Source of the DNA: G965220205 sp965220205
GTDB taxonomy: Bacteria > Chloroflexota > Dehalococcoidia > Lucifugimonadales > Australimonadaceae
Length of the DNA stretch: 64,000 nt
NCBI GenBank assembly: GCA_965220205.1
Contig: OZ244812.1
Span: 1,054,001-1,118,000, forward strand
Direction: 5' to 3'
The notes beneath the pieces were generated by a model, which worked only from the letters and a program-made list of their open reading frames with translations, made no database searches and was not told where the DNA came from. Position 1 is the stretch's first letter. Every line of letters begins with the position of its first letter. This document shows, one piece after another, positions 15,345 to 23,009 of this stretch. The position numbers and the translations under genes are program-made.

Positions 15345-16622
15345 CTACTCGAGGCTGCGCAGCTTCTTCGAGAAGGCCAGCTCCCAGAGGCCGTAGGCGA
15401 GGATAACGCTGCCCGTGGCTGCCAGCGCGATCTGTGGGTTGAGGGTGTCCGCGAGCGCGGTGATCCCGAGCACCGAGAACGGCATGACCCCGCCTTCCAT
15501 CGCGTTGAGCGCCATGACCCGTCCGCGCATCTCGGGCGCGCTGTAGGCCTGGAGCGTCGCCACGTGGACCGCGACTCGTCCGGAGTGCCCCACGCCGACC
15601 GGCAGCAGGATAGCGAGCGAGAGGAGGTAGTGGCTCGACAGGGCGAAGGCGACGATGGAGAAGCCCAGCACCACGAAGAAGCCCATGAGTAGGAGCCCCT
15701 TGCGGCGGAAGTCCCCCACCGACGCCGCGGTCGTGGAGCCCATCAACGAGCCGATCCCAAAGAACGTAAACAGGACGCCCAGGCGCCCCGGCCCGATGTC
15801 CAACACGTCCTGGAACAACGGCAGCAAGTGCTGGATGGGCTGGCCGAAGACCGCGCTCACGAGCCCGATGAGCAACAACGTCCGGACGACCGGGTCCCGC
15901 GCGCCGTAACGGAACCCGTCGCCGACGGCGCTGGACATGGCGCGCCGCGACAGCGCGCTCGCCGCCGCTCGCGGCGCCGGGACCGCGAACAGGGCCGCGG
16001 TTGCGATGACGTAGAAGACCGCGATGACGACGTAGGCCCATTCAGCGCCTGCCAGCGCGATCACGAACCCGGCGAGAGCGGGCATCGTGGTCCGGTTGAG
16101 GTTCTGCTGCACCGTGTGGAGCGCCACCGCGTTCAACAGGTGTTCGCGGTCGACCAGTTCCGAGATGATGGCGCGCCGAGACGGCGTGATGAACGTCATG
16201 ACGACGCCCTGGAACACGCCGAGGATGGTGACGTGCCACCATGAGAAGGAGTCCGTCGCCAGCCCGGCGGCCGTGGCGAGCGCGAACGCCGCCAGCAGCG
16301 CGCCGGCGACCATGAGCATCGTGCGCTTCGACATCCGGTCCGCGAGGGCCCCGGCCCAGGGGGAGAGGACGAGCGAGGGGGCGGTGTTCGCCGCCACCGT
16401 AAGCCCGAGCACGAGGGCCGAACGCTGTCCCGATTCGTCCGCCGACAGGTCGAACGCCAGCCACGGCCTCGCCAGCACCGTCATCTGCATGGCGCCGAAG
16501 TAGAGGAACATCGCGCTGAAGTACCGGCGGTAAGCGGGGACCCGTAGGGAAGCGAACGTCCGGAACCGCCCGTGCAGGGAGTTCCCGGGAGGCGCGTCTG
16601 ATGCGTGGGGCTCGGAGGTCAC
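15345..16622 (-). CDS. MFS transporter (MFS_3/EntS-like exporter)
   Basis: A 425-residue protein with about 12 hydrophobic segments, of the group that includes the enterobactin exporter and many uncharacterised drug carriers. Features include RYFSAMFLYFGAMQM at the first segment, ADRMSKRTMLM in the 2-3 loop and the centre motif FTFFGIGSLMGST. It may follow its own promoter, since about 100 bp separate it from the amidohydrolase start. A paralogue lies at 61879. Exported compound unknown. Confidence 0.88.
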   Translation of the reverse strand: MTSEPHASDAPPGNSLHGRFRTFASLRVPAYRRYFSAMFLYFGAMQMTVLARPWLAFDLSADESGQRSALVLGLTVAANTAPSLVLSPWAGALADRMSKRTMLMVAGALLAAFALATAAGLATDSFSWWHVTILGVFQGVVMTFITPSRRAIISELVDREHLLNAVALHTVQQNLNRTTMPALAGFVIALAGAEWAYVVIAVFYVIATAALFAVPAPRAAASALSRRAMSSAVGDGFRYGARDPVVRTLLLIGLVSAVFGQPIQHLLPLFQDVLDIGPGRLGVLFTFFGIGSLMGSTTAASVGDFRRKGLLLMGFFVVLGFSIVAFALSSHYLLSLAILLPVGVGHSGRVAVHVATLQAYSAPEMRGRVMALNAMEGGVMPFSVLGITALADTLNPQIALAATGSVILAYGLWELAFSKKLRSLE

Positions 16623-17240
16623 GGCGCCGCCATCCTAACGCCGCGCCCTCGCCCGCGCCATTATGCCCCCGTTTGGCCTCCTCCCCAGAGGCGGCGGATT
16701 GAGGTGGGGGGAGCGACCTACTCTCAGGCTGCGCAAGTGGCGCGGGCGGCGAGTCCTCGCCGCGACACCCGCCCCTCCCCGCAACGCCCCTCAAGCCCTA
16801 CCATGCCTGTTGAAGCCTGTCCTGACCCGTCGAAGCCTGCCCTGAGCCCGTCGAAGGGGAGACCCTCGAAACCGCCCGGCGCTGGCGCGCCGGGCCGCCG
16901 GCCCGATTTACGAGTAAATGTCCCAAAATGTCCCAGAATGTCCCACTATTTCGCCCCCTCCACTCGTAAACTCTGCAATCTACGAGTGAGAAACCTCACA
17001 TTTTGGGCCCATTTCCGGCCATTTTGGCCCATTTCCGTTCATTTTCTCTGTTCAGGCCCCCTAGGCCCAGGCCGAACTCGAAGGCCTCGTGCTGGCCTTA
17101 CGTCCAACGCCCTGACCGGCGACAATGGCGGACGGCGGGCCAATCGCCCCCAAGAGGCGCCCCTACGAGAGGCACGGCTGGCGTCGCATTCTCGAAGCAC
17201 CTTCTTGAAGAACCTTTCTTTGAAGACGGAGGAAGACATC
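16623..17240. repeat. 617-bp spacer with three repeat types
   Basis: No gene is supported here. 16671-16715 is a degraded copy of the GC palindrome (ggcctcctccccagagg, ggattgaggtgggggg). 16800-16865 carries two imperfect copies of cctgtcctgacccgtcgaag / cctgccctgagcccgtcgaa, a motif seen again at 61781. 16905-17060 is copy 2 of the iteron/dyad element. The epimerase leader occupies the last ~100 bp. Confidence 0.75.
16905..17060. repeat. Iteron/dyad element, copy 2
   Basis: The core dyad is ACTCGTA at 16962-16968 and TACGAGT at 16981-16987 (12-nt loop). The left side repeats tcccaaaatg, tcccagaatg and tcccactatt at exact 10-bp steps (16921-16950). The right side repeats ttttgggccc, atttccggcc, attttggccc, atttccgttc and attttctctg at 10-bp steps (17001-17050). 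The ~60-bp upstream module of copies 1, 3 and 4 is missing; instead the left flank holds an extra tttacgagtaaat, a partial core. Confidence 0.85.
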
Positions 17241-18191
17241 GTGATCTTGGTCATCGGCGGCATGGGTTTCATCGGGCTCAACACGGCGATACGACTCCTC
17301 GAGCAGGGCGAGGACGTCGTCATCACGCAGCACAGCGCCAACCGGGTGCCCGACGTCATCAAGGGCGAGGTGGGCAAACGCGTGCTCGTCGAGCGCATGG
17401 ACGTGACCAACTCGTTCGAGGTGAACGACGTGTTCCGCCGTCATCGCATCGACGGCGTCATCAGCTTCGCCGCGCCGCCCGCTCGCGGCATCTCACCACA
17501 CGTTGACTACCACATCTACACGACGGGACTGCAGAACATCCTCGAGGCGGCGCGGACGTTCGGAGTCAAACGGGTCTCGCTGGCCAGCTCGCAGTCGGTC
17601 TACGCCGGGCTCGGCGGGGGCCCGTACCGGGAGGACGCGCTGCTCCCCATCGAGTCGCGCTCGCAGATCGAAGCGTTCAAGAAGGCCCAGGAGATTCACG
17701 CGCTGCATTACGCGTCGCGGACGGACCTGGAAGTCGTCTCGCTGCGCATCGGCAGCGTCTACGGCCCGCTCTACTACAGCATGTTCCACCCCGGCGCGCG
17801 CATGGCGCACGCGGCGCTCAAGGGAGAGGACCCCGACTTCAGCGACCGGCCCGGCGGCGTCATCTACGAAGACGATCAGGCCGACTGGATCTACGTGAAG
17901 GACCTGGCGCGCGGCATCCAACTGCTCCAGACCGCGGACACGTTGGGGAGCCGGATATACAACATCGGATCGGGCCGGGCGACGTCGCTCGCGGAGACGT
18001 TCGAGGCGGTCAGGGCCGTGATTCCCGAGGCGCGCGCAACTGCCCTGAAGCCGGGCCGCTCGCCGGCGGCTCCCGCGAACCCCGTCATGGACATCTCGCG
18101 CATCGCCGCGGACACCGGCTACGAGCCGGAGTACGACATACGCCGGGGCATGGCTGAGTACATCAGCTGGCTGCGAAACAACCCGCAGTAG
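17241..18191 (+). CDS. NAD-dependent epimerase/dehydratase (extended SDR)
   Basis: A 316-residue extended short-chain dehydrogenase. The nucleotide-binding motif is VIGGMGFIG at residues 4-12, the catalytic Ser/Thr region is LASSQSVYAG, and the C-terminal RIYNIGSGRATSL is typical of nucleotide-sugar epimerases. The position of the usual Tyr-x3-Lys appears to read I-EAF-K, so the catalytic tyrosine seems absent and activity may differ. The upstream open frame is repeat sequence, so GTG 17241, with GGAGG a few bp before it, is the start. It precedes the Rieske and MFS genes on the same strand (78 bp gap) and may belong to their pathway rather than to sugar metabolism. Confidence 0.82.
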   Translation: MILVIGGMGFIGLNTAIRLLEQGEDVVITQHSANRVPDVIKGEVGKRVLVERMDVTNSFEVNDVFRRHRIDGVISFAAPPARGISPHVDYHIYTTGLQNILEAARTFGVKRVSLASSQSVYAGLGGGPYREDALLPIESRSQIEAFKKAQEIHALHYASRTDLEVVSLRIGSVYGPLYYSMFHPGARMAHAALKGEDPDFSDRPGGVIYEDDQADWIYVKDLARGIQLLQTADTLGSRIYNIGSGRATSLAETFEAVRAVIPEARATALKPGRSPAAPANPVMDISRIAADTGYEPEYDIRRGMAEYISWLRNNPQ

Positions 18192-18269
18192 GGGCGCGGC
18201 ACGCCTCCGGCGTTTCGCGCTGCTACACTGGGGCACGAATCAGAGACCGTACGCCCAACGAGGTGCGCC

Positions 18270-19565
18270 ATGCTCTCCCAGGAAGACAACGAACTGCTGA
18301 CCCGTGTTGGCCCCGGTACGCCGATGGGCAGTCTGCTGCGCCAGTACTGGGTCCCGGTGATGCTCGGCGCCGAGGTCCCGGACCCGGGCGGCGACCCGCA
18401 GCGCGTCCGGCTGCTGGGCGAGGACCTCGTCATATTCCGCGACACTCACGGACGAGTTGGTCTCGTAGAGGAACACTGCGCCCACCGCGGCGCCTCCCTG
18501 TTTTTCGGAAGGAACGAGGCCGGCGGCCTGCGCTGCGTCTACCACGGCTGGCAGTACGACGTGAGCGGGCGCTGCATGGACATGCCGAGCGAGCCCGCGG
18601 AGAGCAACTTCAGGGACAAGGTGCGTCAGCGCGCCTATCCGTGCAGGGAAGCCGGCGGCATGGTCTGGGCGTACATGGGCAGCCGGGAGACGCCGCCTGC
18701 GATGCCGGACCTCGAATGGCTCAGCGTCAACGCCGACCACGTCCAGCTTGCGCCGTTCCAGCGGGAGTGCAACTGGGTGCAGGCGCTGGAGGGCGACATC
18801 GACACGAGCCACACCGGGTTCCTCCACAGCCGGCTCAGGGCGGAGGACCCGTTCACCTACGGCGTGGCCCACGTCGACAACCACCCCGCCCTCGAGATCG
18901 TGCCCACCGACTACGGCGTCGTCTACGCCTCCCGGCGCGAGGAGGCCAACGACGCCTACTACTGGCGCGTTACGCAGTTCCTCTTCCCGTTCCACACGCT
19001 GTTCCCCGGCTATCCCGACGGACTCGTCCCCGGCCACATCTGGGTCCCGCTGGACGATGCCCACACGATGGTTTGGGCGCTCGGCTGGAACCCGGGGAAG
19101 GCCATCGACAACCCCGGCGTGTCACGCGGCATGACCGGGGGCCTCGTCGGCGAGTTCCTCCCCGCCGCTACCGACGGATTGGGCCGCTGGCGCCCGCGCG
19201 CGAATAAGCACAACGATTACGAGATCGACCGCGAGATGCAACGGACCAGGAGCTTCACGGGCATCGGAGCCATCGCCCTGCAGGACCAGGCCGTCACCGA
19301 GAGCATGGGCGCGGTCTACCGCCGGACCAACGAGCATCTCGGCACATCGGACGCGATGATCATCCAGGTGCGCCGGAGGCTGATCGCGGCAGCGAAGGCG
19401 TTGCGCGACCACGGCACGGTTCCCCCCGGCGTCGACAACCCCGAGTGGTACCGCATCAGGTCGTGCTCGGTCACACTGCCGAGGACCGCGCGTTGGCTGG
19501 AGGAGACCCAGGACTGGCGGGCCGCGCGCACCGATGTGCTGCCCGGCATGCCTGCCGCTCGCTAG
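18270..19565 (+). CDS. Rieske non-heme iron oxygenase, alpha subunit
   Basis: A complete 431-residue oxygenase. The Rieske cluster ligands are C70-x-H72 and C89-x2-H92; the catalytic domain has the mononuclear-iron histidines H181 and H186 in DIDTSHTGFLH. This layout fits the phthalate 4,5-dioxygenase/vanillate demethylase group, which hydroxylates or O-demethylates aromatics. An electron-transfer partner is not adjacent. A possible -10 (TACACT at 18226-18231) lies about 40 bp before the ATG. The MFS gene follows after 31 bp, suggesting uptake of the substrate. The truncated gene at 1-420 is a close paralogue. Confidence 0.92.
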   Translation: MLSQEDNELLTRVGPGTPMGSLLRQYWVPVMLGAEVPDPGGDPQRVRLLGEDLVIFRDTHGRVGLVEEHCAHRGASLFFGRNEAGGLRCVYHGWQYDVSGRCMDMPSEPAESNFRDKVRQRAYPCREAGGMVWAYMGSRETPPAMPDLEWLSVNADHVQLAPFQRECNWVQALEGDIDTSHTGFLHSRLRAEDPFTYGVAHVDNHPALEIVPTDYGVVYASRREEANDAYYWRVTQFLFPFHTLFPGYPDGLVPGHIWVPLDDAHTMVWALGWNPGKAIDNPGVSRGMTGGLVGEFLPAATDGLGRWRPRANKHNDYEIDREMQRTRSFTGIGAIALQDQAVTESMGAVYRRTNEHLGTSDAMIIQVRRRLIAAAKALRDHGTVPPGVDNPEWYRIRSCSVTLPRTARWLEETQDWRAARTDVLPGMPAAR

Positions 19566-19596
19566 AACCTCCGTTTACAGGCCCGGAGACCCCTAC

Positions 19597-20925
19597 TTGA
19601 ACACGCCCCCCAGGCCCGTAAACGCCCGCCGTCCCGTCTTCTTCGGATGGTGGATCGTTCTCGCCGGCTCCTCCATTCAGCTCCTCCACTCCTCGCTGCT
19701 CTTCCTGTCCCAGGGCGCCTACCTCATCGAGCTGCAGGCCGCCTTCGGCTGGAGCAAGAGCAGCATCTCCGGGGCCTTCTCGCTGCTGCGGGTGGAGTCG
19801 GGGTTGCTGGGCCCGCTCCAAGGCTGGATGATCGACCGCTTCGGCGCGCGCCCCGTCATGATAATCGGCACGGTGCTGTTCGGCGCCGGCCTCATTGGGT
19901 TCGGCCAGACACAGTCGCTTTGGCACTTCTACGTGTCGTTCGGGTTCGTGGCGGTCGGGTCGAGTCTCGGCGGGTTCCTGACGATCAACACAGCCCTGGC
20001 GCACTGGTTCCGGCGCAAGCGCACCCGGGCAATGTCGCTCACGTCGGTGGGGTTCGCGTTTGGCGCGCTCGTGGTGCCCGTGGTGGCCTGGTCGATGGTG
20101 ACCCTCGGCTGGCGCGAGACGGCGACGATCTCCGGAATCGTCGTGCTCGTCGTTGGCCTGCCCGCGTCGCAGATGTTCCGGCGCACGCCCGAGGAGTACG
20201 GGCTGCTGCCGGACGGCGGACCCCAGCAAACGCGCGGCGTCCAGGATGAAAACCGCGCGCCCGCGACGCGCGCGGCGAGCTCCGGCGAGACCAGCTTCAC
20301 GGTCCGCGAGGCGATGCGCGACCGGTCGTTCTGGTTCATCGCCGTCGGCCACGGCATGGCGCTACTGGTGGTGGCGACCATCCCGGTCCACCTCGTCCCC
20401 TACCTCGTGGAGCAGAACGGTTGGACCCCGGCGGCGACTTCGTTGGTCTTTCCCGCGATCATGACGATGCAGCTCGTCGGACAGGTGGTGGGCGGGTTCC
20501 TCGGCGACTACCACAGCAAGCGCATAGTCGCGGCCGTCGCCATGTTTGGCCACGGGGGAGCTCTCGTCGCGCTTGCGCTCAGTTCCGCCCCGCTGGCCGT
20601 TGCCTGCTCGGTCGTCCTGCACGGCCTCGCGTGGGGCGCGAGAGGACCGCTGATGATGGCGATACGCGCGGACTACTTCGGCGTTCGAAACCTTGGCAAA
20701 ATCGCGGGCTGGTCCAACGCAATAACGTTGATCGGCAGCGTGATAGGTCCGCTGTACGCGGGCGTGATGTTCGACCTGACGGGAACGTACAACATCGCGT
20801 TCTGGACGCTGGGCGCGGCCACCGCCGTGAGCACCGTATTCTTCCTCTTAGCGCGCAAACCGCCCACGCCCATCAGACAGGGACAACCCGCCCCCTACGA
20901 TGAAGAGCCGATAGCGCGAAACTGA
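19597..20925 (+). CDS. MFS transporter (monocarboxylate/aromatic acid type)
   Basis: A 442-residue carrier with about 12 membrane segments and the FFGWWIVLAGSSIQLLHSS opening of the monocarboxylate/oxalate-formate branch. TTG 19597 is the best start: upstream in-frame codons lie inside the Rieske gene. The central loop (residues ~195-235) is hydrophilic. Placement 31 bp after the Rieske oxygenase gene indicates co-transcription and transport of the oxygenase substrate or product. Two strong hairpins follow the gene at 20964-21010. Confidence 0.88.
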   Translation: MNTPPRPVNARRPVFFGWWIVLAGSSIQLLHSSLLFLSQGAYLIELQAAFGWSKSSISGAFSLLRVESGLLGPLQGWMIDRFGARPVMIIGTVLFGAGLIGFGQTQSLWHFYVSFGFVAVGSSLGGFLTINTALAHWFRRKRTRAMSLTSVGFAFGALVVPVVAWSMVTLGWRETATISGIVVLVVGLPASQMFRRTPEEYGLLPDGGPQQTRGVQDENRAPATRAASSGETSFTVREAMRDRSFWFIAVGHGMALLVVATIPVHLVPYLVEQNGWTPAATSLVFPAIMTMQLVGQVVGGFLGDYHSKRIVAAVAMFGHGGALVALALSSAPLAVACSVVLHGLAWGARGPLMMAIRADYFGVRNLGKIAGWSNAITLIGSVIGPLYAGVMFDLTGTYNIAFWTLGAATAVSTVFFLLARKPPTPIRQGQPAPYDEEPIARN

Positions 20926-20963
20926 TCGTCCCCCCGGCTCTCATAGTCCGCCCAACGGGGAGT

Positions 20964-21010
20964 GCAGAGGGCTTTGCCCTCTGCCGGGGGCGTGGGGGTG
21001 TCCCCCACGC
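20964..21010. terminator. Two back-to-back perfect hairpins after the MFS gene
   Basis: Hairpin 1 is gcagagggc-ttt-gccctctgc (20964-20984, 9 bp stem). Hairpin 2 is gcgtggggg-tgt-cccccacgc (20990-21010, 9 bp stem). No T-run follows, so they may be a transcript-end stabiliser or a REP-like repeat rather than an intrinsic terminator. Confidence 0.55.
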
Positions 21011-21116
21011 CAACGTTTCGGGCGGGTGGGTGGGAAGAACAGCGCTCGTCAAACAGTTATGCAAGGTCTCCGTCTGCGTGGGAGAGTTAGAAAGGGGGTC
21101 GCGCCCCGCCTGTCGT

Positions 21117-21390
21117 CGCCATGACAATTGCCCGTTGCCGGTTCGCCGCCTCGCCTCCTACACTGTCCCCATAGCCCAACTCCGGCGCCGGCGGCCCTGC
21201 CTACCGCTCCGGCCTCAGAGGCGAAATGACCCAGAATGACTCTAAATGACTCACTTGAGCAAGAAACCGTCCCCGCCCCACTCGTAAACCCAAGCAATCT
21301 ACGAGTAAACGGCCTGCGTCATTCTGATGCATTCCTTCTCATTTCTCGTGCATTCCCATCATTCCCATGCGTCATTCCCGCGCTCCCGTC
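21117..21390. repeat. Iteron/dyad element, copy 3
   Basis: The core dyad is ACTCGTA at 21280-21286 and TACGAGT at 21300-21306. Left units gcgaaatgac, ccagaatgac and tctaaatgac fall at exact 10-bp steps (21221-21250). Right units attctgatgc, attccttctc, atttctcgtg and cattcccatc fall at 10-bp steps (21321-21360). The left module (catgacaattgcccg to cctcctacactgtcccc) is shared with copies 1 and 4. Confidence 0.85.
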
Positions 21391-21561
21391 TGCGGAGGAG
21401 AGTCAGAGAGGGGGCCGCCCCCCTACTTTCGTCGGTTGTGGTGTGGGCCGACAGGCCCACGTGAGAGATTCTCGTGCTTGACACGGGAACTCACGCCCCC
21501 CGCCCCGGATTGCCGCTTGTGCAAGAATGACGGAGAGAGCCGCCGGCTGAGGAGTTGAGTC

Positions 21562-21942
21562 ATGGAACTATTGGAGCTTATCGCTCGCGCCCCTTGGCGG
21601 GAGGCAGTCACATTCCGCGACACCTGGCCCCATGAGTACGTCCTTACCGAGAAGGACGACCAGCGCGAATTGCTGGCAGCAGTGTGCGCCCGCCTCCGCG
21701 CCGGAGAGGGCGTTCGCTGCCGCTTCTTCACGATGCGGAACACCTACCTCTTCGTCGGCAATCACAAGTATTGGCTGATGGTGGACTACCACGACGTTGA
21801 CGCCTACAACGACGAAGGCGACTACGTACTCAACCGCGCCCTCCTCTACCACGACCGGCGCGACTTCACCATCCAACCGGGCGACACCGGCAAACGCGAG
21901 GACTACCCAGTCAACCCGCCGCACGAAGGTCTCGACAACTGA
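21562..21942 (+). CDS. Hypothetical protein upstream of a PD-(D/E)XK nuclease
   Basis: A 126-residue soluble protein that I do not recognise. It has mixed alpha/beta character with an aromatic central block (TYLFVGNHKYWLMVDYHDV) and an acidic, Pro-rich tail. ATG 21562 is preceded by GAGGAG at about 8 bp. The nuclease gene begins 20 bp after its stop with GAGGGGAG before it, so the two form a pair and may act together. The pair is bracketed by an iteron/dyad element upstream and a convergent gene downstream. Confidence 0.7.
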   Translation: MELLELIARAPWREAVTFRDTWPHEYVLTEKDDQRELLAAVCARLRAGEGVRCRFFTMRNTYLFVGNHKYWLMVDYHDVDAYNDEGDYVLNRALLYHDRRDFTIQPGDTGKREDYPVNPPHEGLDN

Positions 21943-21962
21943 GCCGAGGGGAGAGCACTGCT

Positions 21963-23009
21963 ATGGCCAACAACGATACGCTGCTAGGCTATCTGGCCCC
22001 GAGGATTGCTGGCGGTACCGAGAACGCGGCGGTGGAGGCGCTCGGGTATATTCTGAACCGGTCCCCCGCCTCCCTGAAAATGTTGAACGACTTAGTGCAG
22101 ACCATCGTCGCAACGCCAATGGAGCCCGTCACGAGAGTCGAAACCCAGGTAGTTGCCCCAGACCGGTCGCGCCCCGACTTCGTTGGTTTCGATAGAAATG
22201 GCCACAAACGGGTGATCGGCGAAGCCAAGTTCTGGGCCGGCCTAGGGCAAGGCCAAGCGAGCGCGTACCTCGAGCAGTTGGCCGACGAAGGCCCCTCGGT
22301 ATTGCTGTTCGTCACGCCCGATGTAAGGATTGACGCGCTGTGGGCCGCTATCAAGGCTGAAATCGAGCGCCATGCAGACACAGAGATAGGCCCCGACGTC
22401 CATGATGGTCGTAGGCGCAACGCGGCCGTCGTGAACACCAAGAAGAGTCTAATGCTGGTCAGCTGGATAGATCTGCTAAACGGCATGGTAGGGAGCACCG
22501 CTGCTGAGCCGGAGACCCAAGCTGACATCCGACAGCTTCAAGGTCTTGCCCGACGCGAGGACACAGAAGCGTTCATGCCCATCCGTTTGGAGGAACTAGG
22601 CCCTGCGTTTGCGCGCCGTATACGTGGGCTGAATCAGCTCATCGACGATGCGGTAGACGCACGTGGGGCTAAGGAAAATTGGATGCATATAAGCGGTTTG
22701 AGAGCAACACCGCAGCGGTACGGCTACGGACGCTATTTTAGGTTTTCCAGCGGTGACTCGGCTGAGTATCACTGGTTTGGCGTCAACTGTGAGTTGTGGG
22801 CTACAAAGGAAGACACTCCGTTGTGGCTTTCGCTCACTCGGGACACAGCGAACAAGACCCGCGATAGATTGAAATTGCAGCTCTACGACGAATGGAACGG
22901 AATATGGGCTCCTATCCATCTGAAGACAGGCGTCGAGTACGACGATGTGCTGAACGACATCGTCTCCCAGCTGAAGACAATCGCCGAGCTGATTCGAGCC
23001 GCTGGCTAG
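21963..23009 (+). CDS. PD-(D/E)XK nuclease superfamily protein
   Basis: A 348-residue protein with the nuclease core in residues ~55-115: TRVETQVV, then RPDFVGFD (D72) and RVIGEAKFWAGL (E87-x-K89), the order expected for PD-(D/E)XK enzymes. The C-terminal ~150 residues have no motif I recognise and may bind target or partner. The family includes restriction and other defence nucleases as well as repair enzymes. No methyltransferase is adjacent. It overlaps the convergent selenoprotein gene by 4 bp. A defence role is inference from the fold and the two-gene arrangement. Confidence 0.75.
   Translation: MANNDTLLGYLAPRIAGGTENAAVEALGYILNRSPASLKMLNDLVQTIVATPMEPVTRVETQVVAPDRSRPDFVGFDRNGHKRVIGEAKFWAGLGQGQASAYLEQLADEGPSVLLFVTPDVRIDALWAAIKAEIERHADTEIGPDVHDGRRRNAAVVNTKKSLMLVSWIDLLNGMVGSTAAEPETQADIRQLQGLARREDTEAFMPIRLEELGPAFARRIRGLNQLIDDAVDARGAKENWMHISGLRATPQRYGYGRYFRFSSGDSAEYHWFGVNCELWATKEDTPLWLSLTRDTANKTRDRLKLQLYDEWNGIWAPIHLKTGVEYDDVLNDIVSQLKTIAELIRAAG

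Larger units (their letters stand above)
20926..21561. repeat. 635-bp spacer: hairpin pair plus iteron/dyad element
   Basis: No gene is supported. 20964-21010 is a double hairpin, 21117-21390 is copy 3 of the iteron/dyad element, and 21380-21480 resembles the flank of copy 1 (gggggccgcccccc, then cgtgcttgacacggga hairpin). Confidence 0.75.
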
